64,000 nt of DNA from Candidatus Thalassarchaeaceae archaeon (GCA_029250605.1 JAQXEZ010000020.1:1-64000); one strand, 5' to 3'; positions 1 through 9,797 are shown, numbered from the stretch's first letter. The notes: generated by a model from the sequence alone, not told the origin. Translations and numbers: made by a program.

Positions 1-200
1 ATCGATATCTTACCGGAAATCTCCTTTCTCGTGTCGTCGCTCGTTGACTCGGCGTTCTGCTGTAGCTCCTCGGCGGTCTTTATGATGATCGTCGAGGCCA
101 CAGCGGCTACTAGGATCAGGGCGATGAAAACGATCATCGCACCGATACCGATGGAGCCTCCCTCTTGGTTTCTTTCTACTGTCTGGTCGTATTCGCTCAT
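1..200 (-). CDS. Archaellin (archaeal flagellin), N-terminal part, cut by the window edge
   Basis: This is the filament subunit of the archaellum, the archaeal rotary motility structure. The gene starts at an ATG (200-198) and runs off the left edge, leaving 66 codons. The translation shows a short charged leader ending in EGG, followed by S-IGIGAMIVFIALILVAA. That is the class III (type IV pilin-like) signal of archaellins: the prepilin-type peptidase would cut between Gly15 and Ser16, and the hydrophobic helix forms the filament core. A polar helix (AEELQQNAESTSDDTRKE) follows, as is normal. Archaellin usually heads the archaellum operon, so assembly genes probably lie beyond the edge. A palindrome and a TATA-like element lie just upstream. 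The family call is strong; the symbol is left blank because only the N-terminus is visible. Confidence 0.88.
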   Translation of the reverse strand, partial: MSEYDQTVERNQEGGSIGIGAMIVFIALILVAAVASTIIIKTAEELQQNAESTSDDTRKEISGKIS

Positions 201-232
201 TGCGTGTTCACCCGTGCCCCCCTGTGATTGCT

Positions 233-259
233 AATCATTTATGATATTACTGCAGTAAT
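233..259 (-). promoter_or_regulatory. Candidate archaellin promoter with adjacent 14-bp palindrome
   Basis: Positions 246-259 read ATTACTGCAGTAAT, a perfect 14-bp palindrome. Immediately downstream in the direction of the archaellin gene, positions 245-233 read ATCATAAATGATT on the minus strand, a TATA-like A/T stretch about 33-45 bases before the archaellin ATG. A dyad touching a TATA element is the usual arrangement for an archaeal operator. The assignment is by position and sequence only. Confidence 0.45.
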
Positions 260-289
260 CGAGGTAAAACTAAGTTCGGGATATCGAAT

Positions 290-1333
290 CTAGCTTCCGA
301 TTCCGACTGCTTCCCTCAGGTTCAGGACCTCGATTGGGACGTGAGTAACCTCACCCGGTCCGAGGTTCTCCACTAGTGGGAGGCGAAGGGTCTCGAAGCC
401 ATCTGGCATCCATGGGTCGAGGAGTAGTCCCAGCATGGTGTTCGGAGTCCTGTTTTCCACTCTTGTCTGGACCGTCAGGGAACCGTAATCCACATTATAC
501 CCGGTGGCGATGTTCAGGCTGCTGCCGAGAAGCGCGGTCTGGGGGAACGATCCCGAGGGCCTGACCTCTATGCCGATCTCTATGAACCCCTCCGGGGGTA
601 TCTCTGGGATCTCGCACATCTTCGGGGAGGCTGTCCACCCGTACGGGATTGGCGGTGCCAGCCTCATCGTGGAGATGTTGTTCTCACCGGTGTTCTCGAG
701 TGTGATTACCATCAGGGCGTGGTCCTTGCCCTCTGGCCATGTCGTCCCTATGGAGAGGAAGAAGCTGTTCACGAGGAATGGGCTGGTCGCTTCGGTCACT
801 GCCACGGGTCCGAGTGCGCTAATAGCGTCCTCGAAGGCCTTGGCGGCAGATGACATGTCTGAGTCCAGGGATTTCTTTCCCTGGTTGACCAGTGTGAGTG
901 CTATATCCTCTATGTCGCTTAGCTCACCCATCTCGTTGAGGTGCCTTCCGAGCGTGTTTAGTGAGCGTTCCAATCCATCCCTCCCCATGGAGGCGACGGC
1001 CCCCTCCACGCAATCTGCAGCTGCCCCCCAGTTCCCCTCTCTGAGGTGCTGTAGTCCCAGCATCGTTAGGTCCCAGGCAGTGCGGTCCCCCTCGGACATC
1101 TGCTCGAGCTCCTCCAAGGAGCGTTCTAGCGAGGAGAGGGCCCTGTAGAGGTCCATGATTTGGCCCTCAGCATCATCGACCTCCTGTGATAGTTTATTCA
1201 GCATCTTCTTGGCGCTTACCGGCCTGTTGGCCCATATTGCGAACTGGATGTTCTCCGCCTCTTCCTCGATGTAGTCTATCCTCTTCAGGGTGGCTTCGGC
1301 GCCTCCGATCGCTGGTGCTTGTTCTCTGGCCAA
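290..1333 (-). CDS. Hypothetical protein: helical coiled-coil N-half, beta-sandwich C-half
   Basis: A 347-residue protein I do not recognise. Residues about 10-190 are rich in Ala/Leu/Glu, with long predicted helices that include a coiled-coil stretch (SSLERSLEELEQ) and a TPR-like segment (LGLQHLREGNWGAAADCVEGA). From about residue 200 the sequence changes to a beta-rich domain (ALMVITLENTGENNIS, GFIEIGIEVRPSG) resembling the repeated modules of the giant protein just upstream. No signal peptide or membrane segment is evident, so it may be cytoplasmic. The TTG start lies 1 nt past the TGA of the upstream gene (TGAATTG), implying translational coupling. It ends 89 bases before the archaellin ATG on the same strand. 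The shared module and coupling suggest it works with the giant protein; its function is unknown. Confidence 0.8.
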   Translation of the reverse strand: MAREQAPAIGGAEATLKRIDYIEEEAENIQFAIWANRPVSAKKMLNKLSQEVDDAEGQIMDLYRALSSLERSLEELEQMSEGDRTAWDLTMLGLQHLREGNWGAAADCVEGAVASMGRDGLERSLNTLGRHLNEMGELSDIEDIALTLVNQGKKSLDSDMSSAAKAFEDAISALGPVAVTEATSPFLVNSFFLSIGTTWPEGKDHALMVITLENTGENNISTMRLAPPIPYGWTASPKMCEIPEIPPEGFIEIGIEVRPSGSFPQTALLGSSLNIATGYNVDYGSLTVQTRVENRTPNTMLGLLLDPWMPDGFETLRLPLVENLGPGEVTHVPIEVLNLREAVGIGS

Positions 1334-1334
1334 T

Positions 1335-4300
1335 TCAGTTTCCCCCTCCTCGCTTGTTTCCGGCCCTTCCCAGGATCTTCTTGATTCGTATCGCTCGCAG
1401 TTCGATGTCCGCTAGTTGGCTGTATAGCGTGTCGTATGAGCTATCGAGGAACCGCAGAATCATGTGGACGAGAATCGGGGATATCGCCAAGAAGGATACT
1501 ATCGTGACAATTGAGTCCGTCCCGGTGTCTATTGCTAGTGCTGGGGTGATCAGTACGAATGGCAGGAAGGCATAAGGGGCGCAGGAGATTATTGCTCGTA
1601 GCTCCTTCCGGGTGTTTTTCTGTTCCTTGTCGTGGTCCTCCAGTAGTGACATCGTCCCTATCCTGGATTTCTTCCTGTCATCATGGATGGCTTGAAGCTC
1701 GCTTGAGGAGAGCCATGCCACCAAGGCAGCGAATGCTACTGAGGCAATTGCGCAAAACAGGGTCAGCCATGTTGAGAGGCCGGTTAGCGAGAGCATCCCG
1801 AACCCCATGGAAGCCACGTATGCAGAAGCATGTAGGCGCCCCTCTGCCTCATCCATTCCCTGTCTTAGCAGGGAGGTTGCCATGAAGAGGATGGCTAGTG
1901 CGGCCAGAATAGCTGATGGGAGGCTGAACCCCGAAAGGGTGATGCTCGGAGCGGACCATGATTTGATTGATAGGTCGGCTTCGAGGTTGTCGTTCTCCAC
2001 TACGTTCCCGAATACCCCTCCCTGTTGGGTAATGTCGGACGGGAACGCCAAGGATGCCGTGCACTCCAGTGTCTCTGAGGATGAGAACCATGGGATGGGG
2101 TTCAGCTGGATGGCCCACGATGCAGTGGCATTTTCCCCGGGCCCTAGAATAGGCAGTGTCTCTGATGAATATGGGTTGATTATCGTCGCGTATGGAGTCG
2201 CAGAGCAGTCCAGAATGACGTCGACGTTTGTTGGCATGACTGCGTTGCCCGCATTGATCACCATGACATCGACCCATGTCAGGTCTCCCTCTTCTCCGTC
2301 GCTCCTGAATGAGATACTGTCGATGAGAGGGTCGGTAGATTCCGACATCCTCAGTTTGACTACGAGATCGGTGGAGTATTCCGTGTTCGTACTTTCCTGG
2401 GGGTTCCTCAGTTGCAGGAAGATATTCCACCCGTCACCGGGAGCGAGGTTCTTCTTGTCTGGGATGATTACCTGGATGGTGATTGTCCCCCCATGGCCCT
2501 CACGCGCGCCCCCATCATACGGGGTAGATGACTCTAGGTCCCATGCTGAGTTGCAAGTAGTTACGGTTGCCGTGGTGGCGGCGATGCCCTGGCCCTGGTC
2601 GGCAAGGAGGCACATGCCACCAGTGGAGGGGTCGTGGTCTATGCTCATCCCCCAATGCACGAGGGGGTAGGAAACCGATGGCACCAACCTTTCCGGAAGG
2701 TCGGCAGCGGAGTCATAGGGGTCCCTCTTCCCGTTCATTGCCAGGGTGAAGGTCCTCTCTGCGTCTGATGAGTTGCCCCATGAGTTGATGTTGGTCCATG
2801 GGATCTCTATCTGTCGGCAGTTCGGGTCGGTGTTGCCCTCGCATGCAAGGTCCCCGGCTGAGTCGGAGCTGATTTGGTACTCGTCATCGGTCTGAGCCCT
2901 GACCACGATGATCGGAGTGGTGTCCTGCTGTGGGTCGACATCAACCCCGACCGGTGTGCGAATTAGTGTGAAGGACCCGGTCTCCCCTTGCCAATGGTCT
3001 GCTTGCAGGGTATTGAATGTGAACGTGAATGAGCTGGTCTGGCCGACGCCTAGAGTTAGGCTGGTTGAGCCAATGTTGTTGGCTACGCTGAACCTATCCA
3101 TAGTTAGATCGAGGTCGTCCGTCTCCCACTGTACGGTCAATTGCATCTGGGCATTGCCCATGTTCTCCATCACGAAGTCGATCTCTCGGTCAACTCCGGG
3201 AACGATTGCAATCCTCTCCGGTGACTCCACCAACCGCACGTCGAACACCGGGAGCACCTCGATGGCAATCGTCTTCGATCCTGCAGGGACCCCACCCCCC
3301 AAGGCGACCCTGTCTTGGAGTGGGATGCTCTGAACGGTTCCGTTGACCGTAATCGTAGATGGCCATGTTGGGTATGGGTCCGTGATGTTGACTGCCCTCA
3401 GTGTGATGTTGTGAGCCACGTATGCCTCGAGAATCTGCCCCCCATTGTTCAGATCGGGGAGCGTGATAGTGAGCATGACCTTGTGACTGGTTTCCGGCTC
3501 GATAGTGAATGCAGATTCGTTAACTGTGTAAGTCCAGTTGTTCGAATTCCCGAAGTCTGCTGTCAGATTAAGCGTCTCCAACAGGTTTCCCCTGTTGATC
3601 ATGGTCACCTCGATTTCCACCGAATTACCGGGAGCGGCCTCGAATTGGGACCCTCCAATGAAGTCGATACGATGCTCGGGTGCGACTTGAACGTTCCATT
3701 CGCTGGTGGACAACAGCGTGCCGTTGTGGTGTGCCGTGATATTGAAACTCTGAATCACATCGGCCCTAGCGAGTGAACTTGCCTTTGCATAGACCCTCAC
3801 GATCCCCTGTGAACCGGGTGGAATCAACTGGGTTGTGTTCGTATCACAACCATCCGCATCCTCATTGAAGCAGACTTGGAGTTTGTCCGTATCTGAGAGG
3901 TGCAGAGCGAGGTCGTAGGTAATGTTGGTATTTCCAGTGTTGTTTAGAACTGTGACTATTGTTTTCTGACCTACCCTGTTAATCTCCGAGAGGTCGGGAG
4001 TGTCCGAGGGTGCGATCACCGCCGTCGATTGGATAGGATAGAACTCGGCTGAGATGGTCTCGGTTAGCCGGAATAAGGCAGGCGCGTACGCCAGCAGTTC
4101 TCCGGTGTCAGAAGAATTCGCATAGACCCATATTTCGTGCACCTCATCGGCACTGGCTGAATCTGGGGGGGTTGCTGTGACCACGATTTCGAACTGGTCT
4201 AGGGTGGCCCTTCCACCGGTTCCATTGTCGGGGTAAAGATTGGTTCTGGACGGTAGCATGTTGGCTGCTGGGGGGATGGAGATTGCCCAGCCTTCCTTTG

Positions 4301-6461
4301 GCACGTACCCCAATGTGAAGTTTGCAGGGTCGTTGCCCGTGTTCTTCAGAGTCAGGCTGACGGAGATGGGCTGTCCGGGGTCGCCGACGGACACACCAGA
4401 AGATATCATCTCTGCTGAGTGGATTTCATCTATGTTCACCGAGGCGGAAGCGGTTGCGTTTTGGGAGAGGGTTCCGGGGAAGGTCCCCCAATCGGATGTG
4501 GCTGCGAATGAGAATGTTAGTGTGCCTGCTGAGGGGTATGGGAACTCGGCCGGGTTGGGGGTGAATGCTAGTGCGACCCTTCCGTATCCTATCTCCCCTG
4601 GCTCCAATTCGAGTGTTGAGGGTGCCATCGTCGCGGTCCACCTCTGTAGCTCAGCGGGACTGGAACCAGACAGAGGGGTGTCCTGCTCGAATGTCATGCC
4701 GTTTCCTCCGGATGGGGTCAGGGAGATTTGGGCGAGGGTGTCGTTGGACCCGAGGTTGTGCTCGATGGTGACCTCAAAGTCAATCCAGCGAGCGATGTTG
4801 GCGGGTCCGCCTATGATATCGTCCGCGGTGATGTCATTGGTGCCCCCTATTACGGAGATTTCCAAGTTGACGATGCCGTCAATCATAAGAGTAGTCTGGT
4901 TCCACGATGGCACCCCTCCCTCCATGGGTATCGCCTGGACAATGAGATCGACCTCTTCTATCGATGACACCTTCCAAGCCGGGTTCAGTGGCATCTCCAG
5001 ATGTGGGGTCGAGATCGTGACAGGGATTGCGCGGGTCTCGTCGGGCATCAAGACGTCGGTTATTGTCACTGGGGAGTGTATGTTCCAGAACGGGACTGCC
5101 TCTAATGGTCCGACGTCGATCTGGTACTGAGCAGGAGCTGTCCCGGTGTTCTTTAGGGTGTACTCGAGGGTCCTATCGGACCCTGGGGTGAGGTTTGCGA
5201 AATTCGGCCCCAAATGGTGGCTGTGGTTCTGGTAGATCTCGGAAGAATAGGTTCCTCCGGCCATCACCATCGTGGTGGCTTCCAAGACGTAACCCGCTGT
5301 TTGGCTTTGTATAGTCACTGTGACCAGCACCGAATCCCCATTGGAGGCATCGGACGGAACGTCTACGTTGACTTGGATCGCCTCGGTATCTCCTGCTGCT
5401 ACAGTGAGGGGGGAGGATGAGGGGTAGATTGTGTCAGAGGCTATGACCCAGTAGTCAGTAGGTGCCGAGTTGTTCGACTGGAGGACCTCGAAGTCGTCGC
5501 TGACTGTTCCAGAGTTCTGCAGGATGAAGTTCAGGACCAGTTGAGAACCCGGGTCAACGTTCCTATTGTTGGCTGGGAGAAGGGAGGCCCTCAGGGCAAC
5601 GAAGTTTACTAACCTTGATTCTATTGTTACTGTGTCCTGAGAAACCCCAGAGATCAGGAGATTGCCTCCCAACGTGTAGTCCCCCTCTAGGTCAGAGCCA
5701 TCGAAGGAGATGGTGATGTTCTTCGGTGTAGGAGGGCTTGCTAGGCTTCCGGGCAATAGTTGCTCAGTGGAAGAAGAGAGGGAAACGCTAGGACCTCCGA
5801 GGGAGGGAGTCAGGGTTAGTTGCGCCGTGACATCTACTGGTTGGTTCCCCGTATTCACCGCTGTAATGGCCCCCTCCCACATGGCTCGAGCCAGGGATGT
5901 GCCGTCTGCTGGTAGGGAGTCGGCAATGTCTGTAGCGTCTTCGACAGAAACAACGTTGACATTGTTGAGAGACATCACGTCGTTGCTCGAATTTGAATCC
6001 GAAGAAGAAGACGCAACCTCCCAAGATGCGGTGATTTGCAATCCTGAATCTATCACTAAGGAGGCGTCCCAGTATAGCAAGTGGTTAGCGCCTGCTCCGG
6101 GATTTATGGTTACGGTTCTGTTGTCAACTAACACCCCGTCGACCTTCAGAGTAACGTTCCCCTCCGCTACCGAACCTCCTATGTTCAGGATTCCAACTCT
6201 GATAATATGATTCTGAGGGGCGAGTGTGGGTACACCTGCGATGAGGACAGAAGGGGTGGTGACATGGAGATCGGTTACTGCAACATCCGGATCCAGAGAG
6301 CGCCCCGATGTCATCATCGGAACATCTTCAGCCGGTGATGCCGGAATACCTGCCAACAGGGGAGATAGGAATATCAAGGCGACCAGAAGCATGGCCTTGC
6401 TAGCCCTGTCTGAGGCCTTTTGTGAGTAAGTGGCAAGGTTTGAAATGACTTGTGTTCCCAT
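1335..6461 (-). CDS. Giant surface protein with many CARDB/NEW3-like beta-sandwich repeats and C-terminal membrane helices
   Basis: About 1,708 residues from the ATG at 6461, preceded about ten bases earlier by a good ribosome site (GAGGAGGGG). A TTG 12 codons upstream is the alternative. A hydrophobic segment at about 23-40 (AMLLVALIFLSPLLAG) is the signal or anchor. The following ~1,450 residues are a string of modules marked by phrases such as ILNIGG, LKNTGNDPANF, LNNTGNTNI, MINRGNLLETL and VINAGNAVMP, typical of CARDB/NEW3 beta-sandwiches in archaeal surface proteins. About ten are visible by eye. The C-terminus (about 1516-1708) holds roughly five membrane helices, with a charged loop near 1585-1622 and a basic tail. 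It is probably a long extracellular stalk or adhesin anchored by a membrane domain. Context suggests a link to motility or attachment; no enzymatic motif was seen. Confidence 0.85.
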   Translation of the reverse strand: MGTQVISNLATYSQKASDRASKAMLLVALIFLSPLLAGIPASPAEDVPMMTSGRSLDPDVAVTDLHVTTPSVLIAGVPTLAPQNHIIRVGILNIGGSVAEGNVTLKVDGVLVDNRTVTINPGAGANHLLYWDASLVIDSGLQITASWEVASSSSDSNSSNDVMSLNNVNVVSVEDATDIADSLPADGTSLARAMWEGAITAVNTGNQPVDVTAQLTLTPSLGGPSVSLSSSTEQLLPGSLASPPTPKNITISFDGSDLEGDYTLGGNLLISGVSQDTVTIESRLVNFVALRASLLPANNRNVDPGSQLVLNFILQNSGTVSDDFEVLQSNNSAPTDYWVIASDTIYPSSSPLTVAAGDTEAIQVNVDVPSDASNGDSVLVTVTIQSQTAGYVLEATTMVMAGGTYSSEIYQNHSHHLGPNFANLTPGSDRTLEYTLKNTGTAPAQYQIDVGPLEAVPFWNIHSPVTITDVLMPDETRAIPVTISTPHLEMPLNPAWKVSSIEEVDLIVQAIPMEGGVPSWNQTTLMIDGIVNLEISVIGGTNDITADDIIGGPANIARWIDFEVTIEHNLGSNDTLAQISLTPSGGNGMTFEQDTPLSGSSPAELQRWTATMAPSTLELEPGEIGYGRVALAFTPNPAEFPYPSAGTLTFSFAATSDWGTFPGTLSQNATASASVNIDEIHSAEMISSGVSVGDPGQPISVSLTLKNTGNDPANFTLGYVPKEGWAISIPPAANMLPSRTNLYPDNGTGGRATLDQFEIVVTATPPDSASADEVHEIWVYANSSDTGELLAYAPALFRLTETISAEFYPIQSTAVIAPSDTPDLSEINRVGQKTIVTVLNNTGNTNITYDLALHLSDTDKLQVCFNEDADGCDTNTTQLIPPGSQGIVRVYAKASSLARADVIQSFNITAHHNGTLLSTSEWNVQVAPEHRIDFIGGSQFEAAPGNSVEIEVTMINRGNLLETLNLTADFGNSNNWTYTVNESAFTIEPETSHKVMLTITLPDLNNGGQILEAYVAHNITLRAVNITDPYPTWPSTITVNGTVQSIPLQDRVALGGGVPAGSKTIAIEVLPVFDVRLVESPERIAIVPGVDREIDFVMENMGNAQMQLTVQWETDDLDLTMDRFSVANNIGSTSLTLGVGQTSSFTFTFNTLQADHWQGETGSFTLIRTPVGVDVDPQQDTTPIIVVRAQTDDEYQISSDSAGDLACEGNTDPNCRQIEIPWTNINSWGNSSDAERTFTLAMNGKRDPYDSAADLPERLVPSVSYPLVHWGMSIDHDPSTGGMCLLADQGQGIAATTATVTTCNSAWDLESSTPYDGGAREGHGGTITIQVIIPDKKNLAPGDGWNIFLQLRNPQESTNTEYSTDLVVKLRMSESTDPLIDSISFRSDGEEGDLTWVDVMVINAGNAVMPTNVDVILDCSATPYATIINPYSSETLPILGPGENATASWAIQLNPIPWFSSSETLECTASLAFPSDITQQGGVFGNVVENDNLEADLSIKSWSAPSITLSGFSLPSAILAALAILFMATSLLRQGMDEAEGRLHASAYVASMGFGMLSLTGLSTWLTLFCAIASVAFAALVAWLSSSELQAIHDDRKKSRIGTMSLLEDHDKEQKNTRKELRAIISCAPYAFLPFVLITPALAIDTGTDSIVTIVSFLAISPILVHMILRFLDSSYDTLYSQLADIELRAIRIKKILGRAGNKRGGGN

Positions 6462-6560
6462 CGCTTGCGCTCCCCTCCTCGTAGAGGAGAGTACCAATCA
6501 TTATGAAGCAACCGGAGAAATATTGTAGTCTTGATGATCGTCAAAGGTTTACAACCGATG

Positions 6561-6570
6561 TTATGAAAAG
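6561..6570 (+). promoter_or_regulatory. TATA-like element for the YfaP-domain gene
   Basis: The sequence TTATGAAAAG sits 22-31 bases before the GTG at 6592, in the 130-base divergent region between this gene and the giant surface protein. The spacing suits an archaeal TATA box on a nearly leaderless transcript. Confidence 0.3.
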
Positions 6571-6591
6571 TCACCGCTCACGTTCGGTCAC

Positions 6592-7767
6592 GTGGCGGAC
6601 GCTGTATCCATCATTATCATCGTGCTTATTCTGCTAGCCACATTCAATGGATTATTCAGAATAATGCGTTCTCAATCAAGGAGGACCATCCTCCCGTCAA
6701 CAAGAAGAAACGTCCCCGATGAGATTCTAGCAGGTGCGGTTTCGAGGAGAAGCAGATCGAGGGGTAGAGACAGGTCTGGCAGTCCAACCGTTGCAGGTTC
6801 ACTGGGCGAAGGATCAGAGGCTATCGGTCCTGGTGTCCAGGAGGCTGAAATATCAACTAAAGGTGCTACTGCTCTGGAGAAGAGGCTGGAAAGGGAAGGT
6901 GCAAAGAGGGGGTCTGTGCAAATCAGTCTGATGTGGGACAACTGGAATGACCTAGATCTCCATGTGATAACCCCCGCCGGAGAGCACATCTACCACGACA
7001 ACAGGACTTCGGATTGTGGAGGGGAGTTAGATATCGACATGAACTTCAAACCGACATCAAAGTCTCCTGTTGAGAACATCGTTTGGACAAAGACCCCCCC
7101 TCCAGGAGTATACAGAGTTGGAGTAAGACACTACAAAATCCACACGAGAGGGATCTTCTCATGGGTCCCCATCCTATCTAGGATTCATAGGAAGAATTCT
7201 ACCGATTTCACAGTTAGCCTGACCATTGGGGAGAGTAAGCGTTTCTACGAAGGGTCATTGGAAAAGAGCAACGACTTGCAATTCGTAGCGAAGTTCGCAA
7301 TTGCAGGGCCCGATGGAGAGGTCCCCGAACTGATATTACCTCAGGAAGAGGAGAGGGCACCGGAGGATTTCACTGAAGCTAGGGATGTTGATGAACTTCG
7401 CAGGCGAGTCGGTACGGTCCAAGATGGCGTCTCGGTCAACCTGAGCTGGGAGGGAGCAGGTGACCTGGGGTTGTCCGTTGTTGATTCGAGAGGCGATCAG
7501 GTGTCCTTCTTCAGACCCGAAGGAATGGGAGGAGGGAACTTCGACATGGCTGACTTCGACCCGAAATCTGGAAGGAGGTCAATTACGTGGGAGAATGCCC
7601 CCCCGACTGGGTCTTATTCCGTGCACGTCAGGCATTTCGAAACCGAAGGCGATGCTGGAGAAATAGGCTTCAAGGTGGTTGTAAACAATAGGGGAGAGTC
7701 TGAAGAGTACTCTGGCGTGGTTCAGCCCGATGGTTCAGATGTGGAAGCCGGCAGTTTCGAAGTCTAG
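6592..7767 (+). CDS. Membrane-anchored protein with two YfaP-like (DUF2135) domains
   Basis: 391 residues with a GTG start. Residues about 5-22 ([18 protein letters not shown]) form an N-terminal membrane anchor. A basic, disordered linker follows to about residue 90. Two tandem copies of the same beta-rich domain come next. The first contains [36 protein letters not shown] and [13 protein letters not shown]; the second contains [28 protein letters not shown] and [14 protein letters not shown]. This pattern is the YfaP/DUF2135 domain found in uncharacterised exported or envelope proteins. The second copy has lost several acidic residues of the first (DLDLHV becomes DLGLSV), so the copies have probably diverged in ligand or metal binding. 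The stop shares the palindrome CTAG with the stop of the convergent mptE gene. Envelope location is inferred from the anchor. Confidence 0.75.
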   Translation: MADAVSIIIIVLILLATFNGLFRIMRSQSRRTILPSTRRNVPDEILAGAVSRRSRSRGRDRSGSPTVAGSLGEGSEAIGPGVQEAEISTKGATALEKRLEREGAKRGSVQISLMWDNWNDLDLHVITPAGEHIYHDNRTSDCGGELDIDMNFKPTSKSPVENIVWTKTPPPGVYRVGVRHYKIHTRGIFSWVPILSRIHRKNSTDFTVSLTIGESKRFYEGSLEKSNDLQFVAKFAIAGPDGEVPELILPQEEERAPEDFTEARDVDELRRRVGTVQDGVSVNLSWEGAGDLGLSVVDSRGDQVSFFRPEGMGGGNFDMADFDPKSGRRSITWENAPPTGSYSVHVRHFETEGDAGEIGFKVVVNNRGESEEYSGVVQPDGSDVEAGSFEV

Positions 7768-8531
7768 TCTTCCCAAAGGCCCTGGAGGCTTAGGATCCGC
7801 CTCATCCACTGAAGTTTCTCGATTTTCATCTTTTCTTGTGTCTTTCCTGACCATCGGCCGACGACGTCTGCCCGCGTTCCAAGCATCTTGATCCGATTAT
7901 TACTAACCCCAAGAGCCGTAAGGATGCAAGCAGCGCGATCCCCATCGGTGAATCCCCCTGGGTTGTGCATTCCTGGGATACTTTCTGGAGTCTGGTGAGT
8001 GAGTATCAGATCGGGAGGATCTGCCTGTTCTTCTGCAAATTGCAATAGTGAGTCCCAGTCCTTTCGGTTGTCCCCGTGTGCATGGAGGAAAAAGGGGACT
8101 GCCCTTCTAACGGCCTCAATTGTTCCCTCTCCTCCATCTGCATCGCTCACGATGAATGCCACTCTAGACCATGCCTTTTCAGATAGTGAATCGGGAAGCT
8201 CCGAAATAACTCCTGCCGCGCCGTCAGCAGCTACTATCAGAGTTGGTTCGGAAAGTATGCTCACCAACTCTTCGGGCTCGATAGCCGCTCCGAGGATTGC
8301 AACTCCAGCCTTTCTGATGACAAGCCTCCTGAATAGTCTGGATAGTGAAACCGCCCTGTTGTGTCTAGCCCATTTATCCAAGTGAGAGCGCTCTACTCTG
8401 TGGATCATCGCTTGCGCGCTCTCTGAGTCATCGGATTCATCCCAGCCAAAATGCTCCCTCACATCTCCTTGCAAATCGACCAATGAAGGCAAGGACGGTT
8501 CCAAGTCAGTGAGTCTTTGCGGGTACGTCAT
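7764..8531 (-). CDS. mptE: 6-hydroxymethyl-7,8-dihydropterin diphosphokinase (MptE type, DUF115)
   Basis: 255 residues from the ATG at 8531; an upstream in-frame start at 8603 would run into the divergent primase gene. The family transfers diphosphate from ATP to 6-hydroxymethyl-7,8-dihydropterin, a step toward archaeal pterin cofactors (folate or methanopterin type). Visible family features are a central DUF115 core with [12 protein letters not shown], the acidic loop [10 protein letters not shown], the signature FLHAHGDN and the late motif [11 protein letters not shown]. Length is close to characterised archaeal MptE proteins of about 230 residues, with an N-terminal extension of unknown role. 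It converges on the YfaP gene, sharing the stop palindrome CTAG, and diverges from priL. In a non-methanogen the product presumably feeds a folate-like pathway; that is inference. Confidence 0.85.
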   Translation of the reverse strand: MTYPQRLTDLEPSLPSLVDLQGDVREHFGWDESDDSESAQAMIHRVERSHLDKWARHNRAVSLSRLFRRLVIRKAGVAILGAAIEPEELVSILSEPTLIVAADGAAGVISELPDSLSEKAWSRVAFIVSDADGGEGTIEAVRRAVPFFLHAHGDNRKDWDSLLQFAEEQADPPDLILTHQTPESIPGMHNPGGFTDGDRAACILTALGVSNNRIKMLGTRADVVGRWSGKTQEKMKIEKLQWMRRILSLQGLWED

Positions 8532-8583
8532 GCTCTCCAGTGGAAGGGGTCGGTAAGTATTGAAGAACCCTCGCGGAACTCTG

Positions 8584-9759
8584 ATGGACGTGCCAATGCC
8601 CATCAGCGCTCCGGAAATCGATGACGAGGAGTTACTAGCGCGCTATCCGTTCCTCCCACAAGGAAGCGCTTACATCAGGTCTATGCTGGATGAAAATGGG
8701 ATTACCGTTGGGGACCTGATAGATGCTCCTTGGCTGGAGGACGTTAGGGTCAGAGGCATGTTGAGGCTGGTGGATTCCGTTCTACAGCAGGAAGGCGACG
8801 GAGCGTCATCCAGCATTGATATCTCTACAGAGGTAGGGAGGATGACTGAATCCCTATCTTTTCTTCATGCTATGCTGATAGTTTGCGCTTCGTTCGACGA
8901 GCGGCTGCTTTCGAGATGGATAGAGGGCGAGTCCAGCAGAGCGGACAGGCTCCTGGGGATGGACTCTGCCAACTTCGAGTTGATTTCGTCCACATTCCTC
9001 TCTGGAATTGTTACCAAGGTTGATTCAAAGGGTTCGGAGGATTACTGGATCCCTATGGTGGATTTCATCGAGCTTAGTCCCAAGATTTCTGGAAAATACT
9101 GGAGACTGGTGAACAGACCGGTGAAGCAGGGATGGGTATGCTTGGACGCTGGTGCGGGAGAATCGGGCCGTGGGAGGGCCTCACGATTGATCAAAGAGAG
9201 GATTAGAGAGAGCCTGAGGGAAAGTTGCGAGGAGAGGATGGCAAGGATGGATGACGAGTTCGCTGCGAAGTTTGCCGACCCGGTGGAGAGGATTGTTGGT
9301 CTGCTTTCAGAGAGGGTCAAGGAGGAGATGCCGATGACGGCCGCGATTAGGGATGATTGGCCTCCCTGCTTCGAATCTGCGGTTTCGGAATTGAACCAGG
9401 GGGTTAACGTCAACCATGTTGGTAGGGTCTTCCTTGCGGCCTTCTCCCGTTCCATTGGTCTACAGCAGGAACAAACCTGCAATTTCTTCGCAAATGCTCC
9501 AGACTACAATGCAGACACTACTTCTTACCAAGTGAATCAGATTTACGAAAGGGAGTATACCCCTCATGGGTGCTCTGCTCTGAAGACGAATGCGAGGTGT
9601 CCGGTTCAAACTGGAGAGGATCGGTTGTGTGACCAGGAATGGCTGACCCACCCGCTGAAGTACATCAGGGCCAAGCAGAGAAGGCGGTTCAATTCTGATA
9701 GAGTCGAGTCCAGTGATACTGATATCGACCAAAGTAGCAGTTCGGCCAATTCCTCATAA
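8584..9759 (+). CDS. priL: DNA primase large subunit PriL, iron-sulfur
   Basis: The regulatory, non-catalytic subunit of the archaeal/eukaryotic-type primase, which makes RNA primers for replication together with PriS. 391 residues from the ATG at 8584 (a TTG at 8560 is also in frame). The C-terminal ~130 residues carry the conserved Fe-S domain: DDWPPCFESAVSELN, NHVGRVFLAAF, QTCNFFANAPDYN, YEREYTPHGCSALK and NARCPV. The four cysteines in the PPC, QTC, HGC and ARC contexts match the 4Fe-4S ligands of PriL. The N-terminal half is helical (ARYPFLPQGSAYIRSML), as in the family. The tail ends in a Ser-rich low-complexity stretch. It opens a five-gene run on the plus strand, diverging from mptE by about 50 bases. 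PriS is not in this window. Confidence 0.9.
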   Translation: MDVPMPISAPEIDDEELLARYPFLPQGSAYIRSMLDENGITVGDLIDAPWLEDVRVRGMLRLVDSVLQQEGDGASSSIDISTEVGRMTESLSFLHAMLIVCASFDERLLSRWIEGESSRADRLLGMDSANFELISSTFLSGIVTKVDSKGSEDYWIPMVDFIELSPKISGKYWRLVNRPVKQGWVCLDAGAGESGRGRASRLIKERIRESLRESCEERMARMDDEFAAKFADPVERIVGLLSERVKEEMPMTAAIRDDWPPCFESAVSELNQGVNVNHVGRVFLAAFSRSIGLQQEQTCNFFANAPDYNADTTSYQVNQIYEREYTPHGCSALKTNARCPVQTGEDRLCDQEWLTHPLKYIRAKQRRRFNSDRVESSDTDIDQSSSSANSS

Positions 9760-9797
9760 GGAGGTGCTCTCCAACCCTCTCCAAGGGGGACGGAGAT

